Assembly: GCA_964580585.1 (NCBI GenBank)
Contig: CAZOKZ010000002.1
Location: 124,001 to 188,000 of the forward strand
Length of the DNA: 64,000 nucleotides
Direction: 5' to 3'
From: CAZOKZ01 sp964580585
GTDB lineage: Bacteria > Sumerlaeota > Sumerlaeia > SLMS01 > JAHLLQ01
Of this stretch, positions 16,072 to 24,155 are shown in pieces (the stretch's first letter is position 1; each line of letters opens with the position of its first letter). The notes below the pieces were generated by a model. It was given only the letters and a program-made list of their open reading frames with translations, was not told the origin of the DNA and searched no databases. The position numbers and the translations under genes are program-made.

Positions 16072-16767
16072 CTACAAATCCAGATTCTTGATATTCGATT
16101 CGAATTCCCGCGCTCTACTCCAAGGCCAGTCTTCTGGATTCTTAACAAATCCAGCCTTCACCGGATTGAAGTGAATGTAATTCACCGTCGCGCAAAAATG
16201 CTTTTCGTCACGAATAAAGCGATCCCAATACTCCTTCATCCACACGGATTGCTTCTGATTTTTACCTGAAACCATCTCCCTGGGAACGCCGAGCCCCAGC
16301 TCGGCAATCTTCCGTCCTGTGTAACTTTTCCAAGATTGGACGATTTTTCCCAATGGATATCCATCATAGACGCGAACCAACACATGCACATGATTTGGCA
16401 TGACTACCCACGCGATCAGATCGTAGCGATGTGCAGCAAATTTCTTCCATGTATCGACGACACATTCTGCCGCCTTGGAATTTCGCAAAGCACACGACCC
16501 ATGCCCTGCATCCAAGAGCGCTTCTAATCGTTGACGTATTTCGAGGTTATGCGTTGCTGACGGGCGATGTTGAAACTTTTCGTGCAGTGCTTCGATTGCG
16601 TGCTTTGACAAGCTATCAGCCAAACGATATGTAATGGATTGAAGCACACCCGGATGATCGACGTGTGGCAAATACCCCCGGCTATACCAACCCCGATGGG
16701 TGGGCGGTTGTTGTTTGCCGAGTTGGGGCTCGGCGGTCCCAGGGAGTTTTTCTTCTTTTTCGATCAT
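16072..16767 (-). CDS. REP-associated tyrosine transposase (RAYT, IS200/IS605-like Y1), 231 aa
   Basis: The HUH motif HVHVLV is preceded by VMPN, and the helix carrying the likely catalytic Tyr is in VNYIHFNPVKAGFV, preceded by EYWDRFIRDEKHF. The N-terminal RGYLPHVDHPGVLQSITYRLADSL and the LDAGHGSCAL stretch are typical of RAYT proteins, which are domesticated single-strand transposases that mobilise REP hairpins. REP-like hairpins flank the gene on both sides. A third, inverted copy lies inside it and encodes AELGLGVPREMV, while the 5' copy encodes GTAEPQLG. The ATG at 16767 is preferred; a TTG at 16788 in the same frame is possible. Confidence 0.9.
   Translation of the reverse strand: MIEKEEKLPGTAEPQLGKQQPPTHRGWYSRGYLPHVDHPGVLQSITYRLADSLSKHAIEALHEKFQHRPSATHNLEIRQRLEALLDAGHGSCALRNSKAAECVVDTWKKFAAHRYDLIAWVVMPNHVHVLVRVYDGYPLGKIVQSWKSYTGRKIAELGLGVPREMVSGKNQKQSVWMKEYWDRFIRDEKHFCATVNYIHFNPVKAGFVKNPEDWPWSRAREFESNIKNLDL
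16277..16308 (-). repeat. REP-like hairpin, inverted copy inside the transposase gene
   Basis: TCCCTGGGAACGCCGAGCC followed by CCAGCTCGGCA is the reverse complement of the flanking units, with one or two changes. It is translated as part of the transposase (AELGLGVPRE), so the element has been absorbed into the coding sequence without breaking the frame. Confidence 0.75.
16715..16746 (+). repeat. REP-like hairpin, copy 2 (start of transposase gene)
   Basis: TTGCCGAGTTGGGGCTCGG, then CGGTCCCAGGGAG, matches copy 1 over at least 28 bases in direct orientation. It overlaps codons for residues near the transposase N-terminus (LPGTAEPQLGK), so translation begins upstream of the repeat. Confidence 0.8.
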
Positions 16768-16911
16768 GTTCTGTTTACTTCGACGCAAGATTTCTCAAGA
16801 TAGAGAGCCGTGTCAAATTGAAGCAACGCGCCGAGAACCCCCCTTGACGTCCTTCCCCTCCCCCGCCAACGATTCGGGCGCAATTTGACACCACCGCCCG
16901 GCGGCTGATTT

Positions 16912-18972
16912 ATGTATCTCCAGCATTACGGTTTTGAACGCGAACCGTTCAACATTACCCCCGATTCCCGTTTCCTGTTCACTTCGAAACGCCACAGCGA
17001 AGCGATGGCTGCGTTGATGTATGGCATCGAGCAGCGCAAAGGCTTCATCGCGTTGACGGGTGAAATCGGCTCGGGCAAAACAACGATCTGCCGCGCGCTA
17101 CTCAAGCAACTCGACCGCGAGTCCATCCGCCTGGCGCTGATTCTCAACCCGCAACTCAACGACCTGGAACTGCTCCAGGCCATCAACGCCGAGTATGGTA
17201 TTGAACACGAGAGCACATCGAAGCGCGAACTGCTGGCTAAGCTGAACGAATTCCTTCTGAAAGAATACCAGGAAGGGCGCAATTGTGTGCTGGTCATCGA
17301 TGAAAGCCAGCGTCTGTCGCCCGACGCCCTCGAGCAGGTCCGACTGATTTCAAATCTGGAACTGGAAACAACCAAGCTGATCCAAATCGCGCTCGTGGGA
17401 CAGCCGGAACTGGGCGACCTGCTGGATTTACCTGAACTCGAACAGCTCAACCAACGCATTACCGTTCGCTATCACATCGACCCGCTCGACGCCGAAGAAA
17501 CCAGCGAATACATTGCGCATCGGCTCGACATTGCCGAACCCAAACAAACGATTCGGTTCACGAAACCGGCGCTTCGCGCTATTTATAACTATAGCGGGGG
17601 CATTCCACGCAAAGTGAACGTGGTGTGCGACCGCGCATTGCTCGTCACATTCGTTGCGGGCGACATGGAAGTCACCGAACCGCACGCAAAAAAAGCCATC
17701 GAGGAAGTACGCGGTAAACGTCGCAAAAAGAAGGGACGTTCGCACGAAGCGATCGCTGAAGCAGGCGGGGAGCTCGATTCCAAAATCGTCCCGATTCGCC
17801 CCGAGCCCACGCCCAAGAGCGAACAACAGAAATTTATCGCCACGGCGATTGTTATTGGGTTCGCGTTGATCGCCGTCGCGATTATTGCCAACGGCAATTT
17901 ATTCAATTCGTCCATACCGGCAAACGATCAGAAAAATATTCCCGTGGCGTCGAACGACACAACACCGACGTCACATAATGGAATATCGTTGGCAAGCACC
18001 GCTTCGGCCGAGGACGCGACACCCCATCCATCCCCTTCGCCGTCGCCAGTCGCTCCGATTCCATCTCCCGATCCAACACCCGGCATCCCAGACGAGGATC
18101 CGACCCCAACCCCCGCGTCTTCACCGGTTCCCACGCCGACGCCTCGCCCAACACCCCAGGCAACCCCTTCGCCCACTCCCGAACCGACGGCTTCCCCAAC
18201 GGCGACACCGGAACCCACGCCCTCTCCGACGCCAACACCCACACCGGAACCGACCCCCACGCCCGAGCCTACGGCGACTCCAACACCCACGCCCGAACCG
18301 ACCCCTCTGCCGACACCCACACCGTTACCCAAAGAATGGTCTTACGACGAAGCCGGCGTGTTGCGCGTTCAACAGGGCGAATTCACATTTGCAGCCAGTG
18401 TGCTCACCTGGATTGGCGCTACGAGCGGCGACCAGTTGCCCGAAAGCGAGTTGTTGCAACTACGCCAGATGAATGCCGCGCGCATTGCCAGCTATCGTCT
18501 GACCGAGGGTCAACCGCCGCTCCATTTGCGTGAAGCCCATCTGCCGTCCGTGCTCGAAGTCCTCGATCCTCGCCTGCTGCCCGCGCTTGTCCAAGTCGAT
18601 CGCCGGGCGACATTGTTCGGTCCGTGGGCCGTGATTTTGTCACGTGACAATGGCATGGTGGCGCTTGCCGATCCGATTCGCGGGCGGCTCGATATCAGCG
18701 AGTCTCAATTGGAAGAGTACCTGGCGGGCATCGTGGCGCTTTATTCCGATCCAGAGTTCTTGACGGGCCTAGCCCCACTTGATACAGGAGAGCGTGTGTC
18801 CGCTTTGCAACGTCGCCTCAAACGCGCAGGCGCCTATCCAGGCGAACCATCGGGCGTTTTCGACCGCGCCACCGAAGAAGCCGTGGCTCTGTTCCGCGCC
18901 GAACGCAATTTGCCGGACGATAAGACCATTGACGCAATCATGGCATTGACCTTGATCAGGGAAACACAATGA
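16912..18972 (+). CDS. ExeA/GspA-like AAA ATPase with Thr-Pro linker and peptidoglycan-binding domain, 686 aa
   Basis: MYLQHYGFEREPFNITPDSRF is the hallmark opening of ExeA. Walker A GEIGSGKT is at residues 50-57 and Walker B VLVIDESQ at 126-133, with YSGGIPRKVNVVCDRALL as the sensor region. One membrane span (FIATAIVIGFALIAVAIIA, about 308-326) leads to a periplasmic part: about 110 residues of PTPTPEP repeats, a middle domain, and a C-terminal peptidoglycan-binding domain (VSALQRRLKRAGAYPGEPSGVF, about 629-650). In Aeromonas, ExeA with ExeB inserts the type II secretin through the cell wall. The stop overlaps the next gene's ATG (ATGA), matching the ExeA-ExeB pairing. Confidence 0.88.
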   Translation: MYLQHYGFEREPFNITPDSRFLFTSKRHSEAMAALMYGIEQRKGFIALTGEIGSGKTTICRALLKQLDRESIRLALILNPQLNDLELLQAINAEYGIEHESTSKRELLAKLNEFLLKEYQEGRNCVLVIDESQRLSPDALEQVRLISNLELETTKLIQIALVGQPELGDLLDLPELEQLNQRITVRYHIDPLDAEETSEYIAHRLDIAEPKQTIRFTKPALRAIYNYSGGIPRKVNVVCDRALLVTFVAGDMEVTEPHAKKAIEEVRGKRRKKKGRSHEAIAEAGGELDSKIVPIRPEPTPKSEQQKFIATAIVIGFALIAVAIIANGNLFNSSIPANDQKNIPVASNDTTPTSHNGISLASTASAEDATPHPSPSPSPVAPIPSPDPTPGIPDEDPTPTPASSPVPTPTPRPTPQATPSPTPEPTASPTATPEPTPSPTPTPTPEPTPTPEPTATPTPTPEPTPLPTPTPLPKEWSYDEAGVLRVQQGEFTFAASVLTWIGATSGDQLPESELLQLRQMNAARIASYRLTEGQPPLHLREAHLPSVLEVLDPRLLPALVQVDRRATLFGPWAVILSRDNGMVALADPIRGRLDISESQLEEYLAGIVALYSDPEFLTGLAPLDTGERVSALQRRLKRAGAYPGEPSGVFDRATEEAVALFRAERNLPDDKTIDAIMALTLIRETQ

Positions 18973-19676
18973 GCACGATTCTCGAAGCCCTGGAAAAAGC
19001 AAACAAGGCCAACAAAGGCCAGGCGAACGCTGCCAGTTCTGAACGTTTGGCGGAGGTCAGCGCCCGCGAGCGCCGGTTACGCGAAGCCGAAGCGCGCCAC
19101 CGTCGCGTTGTGCGCCTTGCCATCGCAGGCAGTGTCGTTTTGATGATTTTGCTCGCGGGTTCCGTCACTGCAATTGTCATGGTGATCATGAAAGGCGACC
19201 AACCGGCGGAGGATGCAAAAACCGTTGCCATTCCCGAGCCCGTTTCAGCCCTGCCTTCGACGCCAGCACCGAAACAGGGGGAACTGCAATTAGCCGCAGT
19301 GCTTCAAGACAGCGATTCTGCTTCCAACAACGCAGGCCCGATCAAAATGCCAACGCCACAGCCACCCACACCAACACCTGCGCCGACTCCGTCCCCCACT
19401 CCAACGCCTACGCCGACCCCAACACCTCAACCCACCCCGACACCGGAACCCAAACCTCGATTTTCGGTCAACCAGGTGGTAACGCCTGAAGCTCTGGGCG
19501 TGAATATCGAAGGCGCCATGATCGATGGTGCCGATTCCGTGGTGATCATCGATGGTGAAATGCTCGAAGTCGGAAGGAAGCACAAAGACATCCGCCTGAT
19601 GAGCGTTCAGAAAGGCATGTTGGAAGTTGAATACGACCAGGACGGTGGGCAAATAACTCTCTACGTACGTTATTGA
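18969..19676 (+). CDS. GspB/ExeB-like type II secretion protein, 235 aa
   Basis: The N-terminus MSTILEALEKANKANKGQ matches the conserved MSxILxALxKA opening of GspB. One membrane span follows (LAIAGSVVLMILLAGSVTAIVMVIM, about 56-80), then a Pro/Thr-rich periplasmic linker and a small beta-rich C-terminal domain (VNIEGAMIDGADSVVIIDGEML). That domain resembles the GspB periplasmic domain used with ExeA for secretin assembly. It overlaps the ExeA-like gene by four bases. The PTPTP linker is shared with its partner, suggesting co-evolution or gene conversion of the repeats. Confidence 0.75.
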   Translation: MSTILEALEKANKANKGQANAASSERLAEVSARERRLREAEARHRRVVRLAIAGSVVLMILLAGSVTAIVMVIMKGDQPAEDAKTVAIPEPVSALPSTPAPKQGELQLAAVLQDSDSASNNAGPIKMPTPQPPTPTPAPTPSPTPTPTPTPTPQPTPTPEPKPRFSVNQVVTPEALGVNIEGAMIDGADSVVIIDGEMLEVGRKHKDIRLMSVQKGMLEVEYDQDGGQITLYVRY

Positions 19677-19696
19677 TTCATTTCATGGTTTGGAAA

Positions 19697-19736
19697 TAAC
19701 TCGGAGCGAACAGCACACAACTGTTCGCCCCGAATT
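19697..19736. terminator. Hairpin between convergent genes
   Basis: GCGAACAG (19706-19713) pairs perfectly with CTGTTCGC (19721-19728) and is extended by CGG/CCG across one mismatch. AT-rich flanks lie on both sides. It sits between the GspB-like stop and the stop of the pseudopilin gene, so it probably terminates both. The T runs are short. Confidence 0.6.
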
Positions 19737-19758
19737 ATATGACCTCCCTGATACTCGT

Positions 19759-20394
19759 TTAATCGATGAAGCCAATTCCCGTGCCGAAGTAGATAACGTC
19801 GCCGCTCGAAAGCGTTCCGTTAGTCGGATCGTAAAGCGCTGGGCCACTTGGATTCTCATCCAGTTCGGGTGAATCGTGATCGCTGTCCGGACCATGGCTC
19901 AGGTAAAAGTAGGTGCTGAAACTCGACGCACCACCCCAATCGACAACACCCAAATCAACGACATAGGAATTGTACTCGGTTTCGTCGCCTTCGAGGGCGA
20001 ACAAATAAGCGCGCGTACCATAGTGAAACTGCGGGTCCTCGCCACTCACGACACCTGGGAACGGTTCATTCAACCGTTGGGTGATAAAAGCAACCGGCGT
20101 GGTAATCAGGGTCGAAGCGCGTGTCTCGAACACCTCGGTTGTGGCAGAGGAAATCGGTACTTGCACGCCTTCCTCATCGCTGGGAGTTGGATATTCGTTG
20201 TTATCCACGTAATAGGCTTCGGTCGCCGTCGCCAGCGAACGCATGTCCGCCTTGGCGCGCGAAACCTTCGAGCGCGTTTGGGCTTCCAGGAAATTTGGAA
20301 CGGCAATCGCCGCGAGAATGGCAATAATTGCGACTACAATCAACAACTCGATCAGGGTAAAAGCCGTCCGGGGACGAGTAATAAATAAACGCAT
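19759..20394 (-). CDS. Type II secretion pseudopilin (GspG-like) with intact prepilin signal, 211 aa
   Basis: The N-terminus has the classic prepilin sequence: a short basic leader, RTAFTLIELLIVVAIIAIL, then AAIAVPNFLEAQTRSKVSRAK and the amphipathic DMRSLATATEAYYVDNNEYP. The residue before FTLIE is Ala instead of the usual Gly, unusual but tolerated in some systems. The C-terminal half contains TTPVAFITQ, FYLSHGPDSD and the YDPTNGTLSSGDVIY motif shared with the three pilin-like genes at 13.2-15.0 kb. After cleavage it would enter a pseudopilus or pilus. It is convergent with the ExeA/GspB-like pair and 2 kb from the prepilin peptidase gene. Confidence 0.9.
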   Translation of the reverse strand: MRLFITRPRTAFTLIELLIVVAIIAILAAIAVPNFLEAQTRSKVSRAKADMRSLATATEAYYVDNNEYPTPSDEEGVQVPISSATTEVFETRASTLITTPVAFITQRLNEPFPGVVSGEDPQFHYGTRAYLFALEGDETEYNSYVVDLGVVDWGGASSFSTYFYLSHGPDSDHDSPELDENPSGPALYDPTNGTLSSGDVIYFGTGIGFID

Positions 20395-20488
20395 GGTCGT
20401 TCCTCACTTTTGAACGCAAAGGGGTGCCAGCGACCCATACTCGGGCCGACTGCAAGTTCGTGTTTATTGGGTGATAGGCTGCGAAAAA

Positions 20489-20851
20489 TCAGCAGACGTG
20501 AGGAGGACCGCGCGGATCGTAGAGATTTTGTGTCAGCCGCAAGACCGGCGCGGCGGACATTTCGACGAACGCTATTTCGACGGTGGGGACGACAAGAAGA
20601 AGCGCCGCCTCGGGGGTTGAAACCTCGATCGCGGCGCTATGAAACGTGCAAATGGGGCAAAGCGGTTTGGGGGAATTTGTCGAAGGAGGAGAATCATGAT
20701 TCCCCGACTGAGAAGCGTTGGTTTGAACGTCCGAATCGCAAGACTGCTCATGCTCAGCAACGTGCGCCAAGGGATGCAACGTCCACAACCCCGCCACAAA
20801 TACCAGCAGTAGGGCGGAAAATTGTCTGACTATTCCACTTTGAAATCGCAC
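20489..20851 (-). CDS. Small exported DUF2946-like protein, 120 aa
   Basis: The start is basic and followed by a hydrophobic segment (FSALLLVFVAGLWTLHPLAHV) that could be a signal peptide or anchor. Next is a His/Ser/Asn-rich stretch, LCPICTFH, a second weak hydrophobic stretch and a C-terminal RGPPHVC. The CPxC motif plus the late RGPP is the pattern I associate with DUF2946, small proteins of unknown role sometimes found with copper or cation transport genes. No such genes are adjacent. Codon use looks normal, but confidence in the family is limited. Confidence 0.5.
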   Translation of the reverse strand: MRFQSGIVRQFSALLLVFVAGLWTLHPLAHVAEHEQSCDSDVQTNASQSGNHDSPPSTNSPKPLCPICTFHSAAIEVSTPEAALLLVVPTVEIAFVEMSAAPVLRLTQNLYDPRGPPHVC

Positions 20852-20886
20852 GAGATCGAGTTTCCGATTAAGTCGAGATGAGCACC

Positions 20887-21420
20887 TTATTCAACTTGGG
20901 TTTCAATTGTTCGGCGAGCCAATTCGTCGATCAACTTATCGACTACTTCATCCACGCTGAGGAGTTCCGTATCAATCGTCACATCGGCTTGATCGTATGC
21001 GAATTGACGATCGGCCAGAAGTTTCTTCACCACGTCAACGGGGTTATCCACTTGAAGAAGAGGACGTGAAGTATCGTTTTTCACGCGTTGATACAGCTCA
21101 CGGGGGGAAGCTTTCAGATAAACCACCAATCCCAATGATTGTAGAACTCGTCGATTCTCCGGATCGACGGGCGCGCCGCCACCCACGGAAATGACTTGGG
21201 ACTGGGCCCCTTTCAATTCCTGAATTAACTGAGATTCCAGGTCGCGAAAATGAGGTTCGCCCTCTTCCTTGAAAATCTTCGCTATCGATTTGCCGGTTTT
21301 CTCCACAATCTTGCTATCGAGATCGATGAAATCATATCCGATTTGATCGGCCAGCAACTCTCCTACTTCTGTTTTTCCTGCTCCCATCATACCGATCAGA
21401 ACAACGCAACGTCTGGACAT
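20887..21420 (-). CDS. aroK: Shikimate kinase
   Basis: The 177-residue protein has a P-loop GMMGAGKT (residues 10-17), the shikimate-binding FIDLDSKI Asp pair, EPHFRDLES with its conserved Arg, the SVGGGAPVD glycine loop, and the lid Arg in NDTSRPLLQ. It phosphorylates the 3-OH of shikimate with ATP, step five of the chorismate pathway. The start at 21420 is chosen at the family N-terminus (MSRRCVVLIG), with AAGGAG twelve bases before; the frame is open for 40 more codons upstream but these look non-coding. It follows aroE by 65 bases and probably shares its transcript. Confidence 0.96.
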   Translation of the reverse strand: MSRRCVVLIGMMGAGKTEVGELLADQIGYDFIDLDSKIVEKTGKSIAKIFKEEGEPHFRDLESQLIQELKGAQSQVISVGGGAPVDPENRRVLQSLGLVVYLKASPRELYQRVKNDTSRPLLQVDNPVDVVKKLLADRQFAYDQADVTIDTELLSVDEVVDKLIDELARRTIETQVE

Positions 21421-21485
21421 GTATGAAATGGTCTCCTTGAGTCGATTATCATGCCGTGAAAATGTGTGACGGACGTGACAGGTTG

Positions 21486-22328
21486 TCAACTGCCTAAAGC
21501 GTTCTTCATCACCTTCATGTCCGCTTTCACTCCGGTCCAACGCTCAAATGACTTCGCTCCCTGGGCCACCAACATCGCCAAACCATCAACAACATGGAGC
21601 CCTTTGGCCCGACATTCAAGCAACCAAGCGGTTTCGCGGGGGGCATAAACGGCTTCGAGCGCCACGGCTCCCGTCGGAATCAGTTTCGGATCCAGTGGAA
21701 GCGCATCTCCCGGCTTCATCCCCAAACTGGTCATTTGCAGCACCATCGACGTTTCGGCCAAATCCTGGGCGGATGGACTTGCCAACGCTCGGTAATGCGT
21801 CGCCGGGTGTTGATCTTTCATATATGCCACCAACTCCTCGGCTTTCGCCACCGTTCGGTTGACAATCGTCACTCGTCGCGCACGGCGAGACCCTGCCCCC
21901 CAGGCAGCCGCCCGGGCAGCACCTCCCGCGCCGATAATCACAATATCGCGTTCGAGCGCCGACATTCCCGTGGCATCTTCCAATGCTTCGAACGCGCCGT
22001 CGGCGTCTGTATTGTGACCGATCAATCGACCGTCCGGCTCGACAATGATCGTATTAACAGCGCCGATGCCCTCGGCGGCGGAAGTCAATTCATCCAAATG
22101 TTCCATCACCGCTAATTTGTGCGGAATGGTGACATTGCACCCACGAAACCCCAATGCTCGCAATCCTCTGACCGCTTCGCCCACGCGTTCAGGAGCAACG
22201 GGCAACGGCACGTAGGTGTAATCAATGCCAGCGGCTTCGATCGCGGCTCCTTGCATCGCCGGAGATTTGGTGTGAGCAATCGGCCACCCCATCACCCCCA
22301 GCAATTTCGTGGTGCCTTTGATTTCCAT
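21486..22328 (-). CDS. aroE: Shikimate dehydrogenase
   Basis: The 280-residue protein has the substrate domain (GWPIAHTKSPAMQ, GCNVTIPHKLAV, NTDADGAFEAL) and the NADP-binding Rossmann domain (IGAGGAARAAAWG, then IVNRTVAKAEEL). The late YAPRETAWLLECRAKG and DGLAMLVAQGAKSFERWTG are typical. It reduces 3-dehydroshikimate to shikimate, directly before AroK in the pathway. NRT after the Rossmann strand suggests NADP specificity. It starts 20 bases after the prepilin peptidase stop, so aroE-aroK are expressed with a secretion gene, an association also seen in other bacteria. Confidence 0.97.
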   Translation of the reverse strand: MEIKGTTKLLGVMGWPIAHTKSPAMQGAAIEAAGIDYTYVPLPVAPERVGEAVRGLRALGFRGCNVTIPHKLAVMEHLDELTSAAEGIGAVNTIIVEPDGRLIGHNTDADGAFEALEDATGMSALERDIVIIGAGGAARAAAWGAGSRRARRVTIVNRTVAKAEELVAYMKDQHPATHYRALASPSAQDLAETSMVLQMTSLGMKPGDALPLDPKLIPTGAVALEAVYAPRETAWLLECRAKGLHVVDGLAMLVAQGAKSFERWTGVKADMKVMKNALGS

Positions 22329-22348
22329 GGGGACTACCTCATTTGACG

Positions 22349-23836
22349 TCAGAAGGTCGGATTGAACAATCGGCGCAAAAATTCGATCAGCTGGGTCTGA
22401 AAAACAACAACCAGCAACCCGCCTGCGGCAATCCAGGGAATAAACGGAATATGGTGGCGTTGCTTCGGAACCGGCAGCACACGGGCCAATTCGGCATATT
22501 GCTTCCAGAGGGGATTCTTATCTTCCGGCGCAGGCGGCTCGCCGTAGTGTTCCAGACATTTGGCAACAATCTGGCGCTCGGAGGCGATCACGAAGCGGAT
22601 GTTACGATCCATGGCTTGCCGCAATTCCGCCACCAGACGAGTATTCAAGGGGTTTCGCGCAGCAACTTTGACGCTTGATTTTCCTACGCTTAGCGGAAAT
22701 ACCTTCAAGCGATGCGCCAAGTCGGCAGGAAACGCCGCCAGCGTGTCTTCGGAAACTTCAACCGTGGAAAGATCAGCGAATTCCATCTCCAGCCCCTCGG
22801 CAAACGAGCGGGTACGTTCGAGGTCTTCACTATCGGTCAAATCCGCGTCGGGATCGGGCTCGTCTATCACGGCGGGTACAATATGGCCCGTGGTTTCGTC
22901 GTCCTGGTCAACGGACCACTCGCCAAGCGACATGGGCGAGTAGGGCTGTTTGCGAATCTTGTCGGCGATCATGGCTCCCCCGCCAACAATCGACCCCAGG
23001 AAACAGGCCGCGATCAGCACCAGAACCGAGTTTATCGCCCCAACGGTAGCTCCGATTAAGACGAATAGCTCGACATCGCCGAAACCCATCGCTTCCTTGC
23101 GGAAAATTTTCGTTCCCACCCAGCCGATACTATAGAGGAAAAACGGGGCAAAAACGGCCCCGATCAGCGAATTGGCCACCGGTTGCCACCAAGCTTGAGC
23201 TCCCGACTCCGCCCAACTGGAAGCCGGACCGGAAAACAACGCGAAAAGAATTTCGTCCGTCCGCATCCCGGCAAATCCCAGGGCAGGAAACGGTCCGCCC
23301 GAAGCGACGATGCTGTGACGGTCCCAGATTCCCGCCAGCAAAGCCGCGCCAATCGCGGCCACGGCGCCCCAACGGGGAATTTGCTCGGGGATAATCCAGT
23401 GATCGAAATCCGTAAAAACACCGATGATCAACAATGCTGCGAAGGCCATGTACCACAGCGACATAGGGGAAAAACCATCGGGCGTTGGTTCGTTGAACGT
23501 CAGGAAAATCCAAAGGAACACGAGTCCCGTCAGCAATTCGACCAAAGCATAGCGTGGACTGTACTTGGCTCCGCAGGCGCGGTCTCGCCCCCCCAGAATC
23601 AAGTAGGAAATCACCGGGATGTTGTCGTACCATTTGATCGGCGTTCCGCAACGGAAGCAAAAACTGCGGGCGGGCTTGTTGACCGACATTCCCAGTGGCA
23701 ATCGGTAGATGCAAACGTTCAAAAACGAGCCGAAAAGGCAACCAAACACGAACGACATGATCCCCCAAAAGATGAAAATGTCGGGGGACATCAAAAGTTC
23801 AGCGATGGTGGGAACGGCGGTTTCGGAAGCGGGCAC
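22349..23836 (-). CDS. pilD: Prepilin peptidase (PilD) fused to a GspE/MshE N-terminal-like domain, 495 aa
   Basis: Residues 20-290 form an A24 prepilin peptidase. FGSFLNVCIYRLP and WYDNIPVISYLI belong to the methylation/Zn region, and the catalytic Asp residues are probably D143 (TDFDHWIIPE) and D254 (MGFGDVEL). It would cleave and N-methylate prepilins in the inner membrane. Only three of the four usual zinc cysteines remain (C60, C63, C88); the third of CxxC...CxxC is Asp/Arg here. After an acidic linker, residues 350-430 (FADLSTVEVSEDTLAAFP, LAHRLKVFPL, KVAARNPLN) match the MshEN/T2SSE_N domain normally found at the start of the assembly ATPase. A final span is at 466-480. This fusion is unusual. 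Confidence 0.88.
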   Translation of the reverse strand: MPASETAVPTIAELLMSPDIFIFWGIMSFVFGCLFGSFLNVCIYRLPLGMSVNKPARSFCFRCGTPIKWYDNIPVISYLILGGRDRACGAKYSPRYALVELLTGLVFLWIFLTFNEPTPDGFSPMSLWYMAFAALLIIGVFTDFDHWIIPEQIPRWGAVAAIGAALLAGIWDRHSIVASGGPFPALGFAGMRTDEILFALFSGPASSWAESGAQAWWQPVANSLIGAVFAPFFLYSIGWVGTKIFRKEAMGFGDVELFVLIGATVGAINSVLVLIAACFLGSIVGGGAMIADKIRKQPYSPMSLGEWSVDQDDETTGHIVPAVIDEPDPDADLTDSEDLERTRSFAEGLEMEFADLSTVEVSEDTLAAFPADLAHRLKVFPLSVGKSSVKVAARNPLNTRLVAELRQAMDRNIRFVIASERQIVAKCLEHYGEPPAPEDKNPLWKQYAELARVLPVPKQRHHIPFIPWIAAGGLLVVVFQTQLIEFLRRLFNPTF

Positions 23837-24155
23837 CTGGGAGGACTTTCGTGAGGTATTTGTGGCTCAATCACTAAATCAAGTCATTGATGGCAGAGGA
23901 TTTGAGCGGGACAGGTGGTAGGACTCAAGGCAGAACTCACAAATTCCCTTCTCTGGAAGTTAATTGTTGGGCTTGCCCCCCTGCAATCGCGTGCATCCTG
24001 CTCAAAGGCCTTGCCGACCGAACGCCGAAGTCACTATAGTTTTTGGCCGGTCGGCCAAGTCGCGAATACGGCATTTGCCACACACGCGCCACGGAGTTTG
24101 AATTCACCGCAACGCCGGTTTTCCAGGCGATGCGATTTCAAGGAGAGATGCACGA
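23837..24155. other. Divergent intergenic region between prepilin peptidase and yebC
   Basis: About 320 bases with no convincing gene on either strand. An AAGGAGAG ribosome site for yebC lies at its right end (24138-24146). It should contain divergent promoters, but no clear -35/-10 pair was identified. Confidence 0.5.

Noticed and set aside
18010..18330. Tandem DNA repeat as a separate element
   Set aside because: It simply encodes the PTPTPEP linker of the ExeA-like protein; codons vary, as expected for a protein-level repeat.
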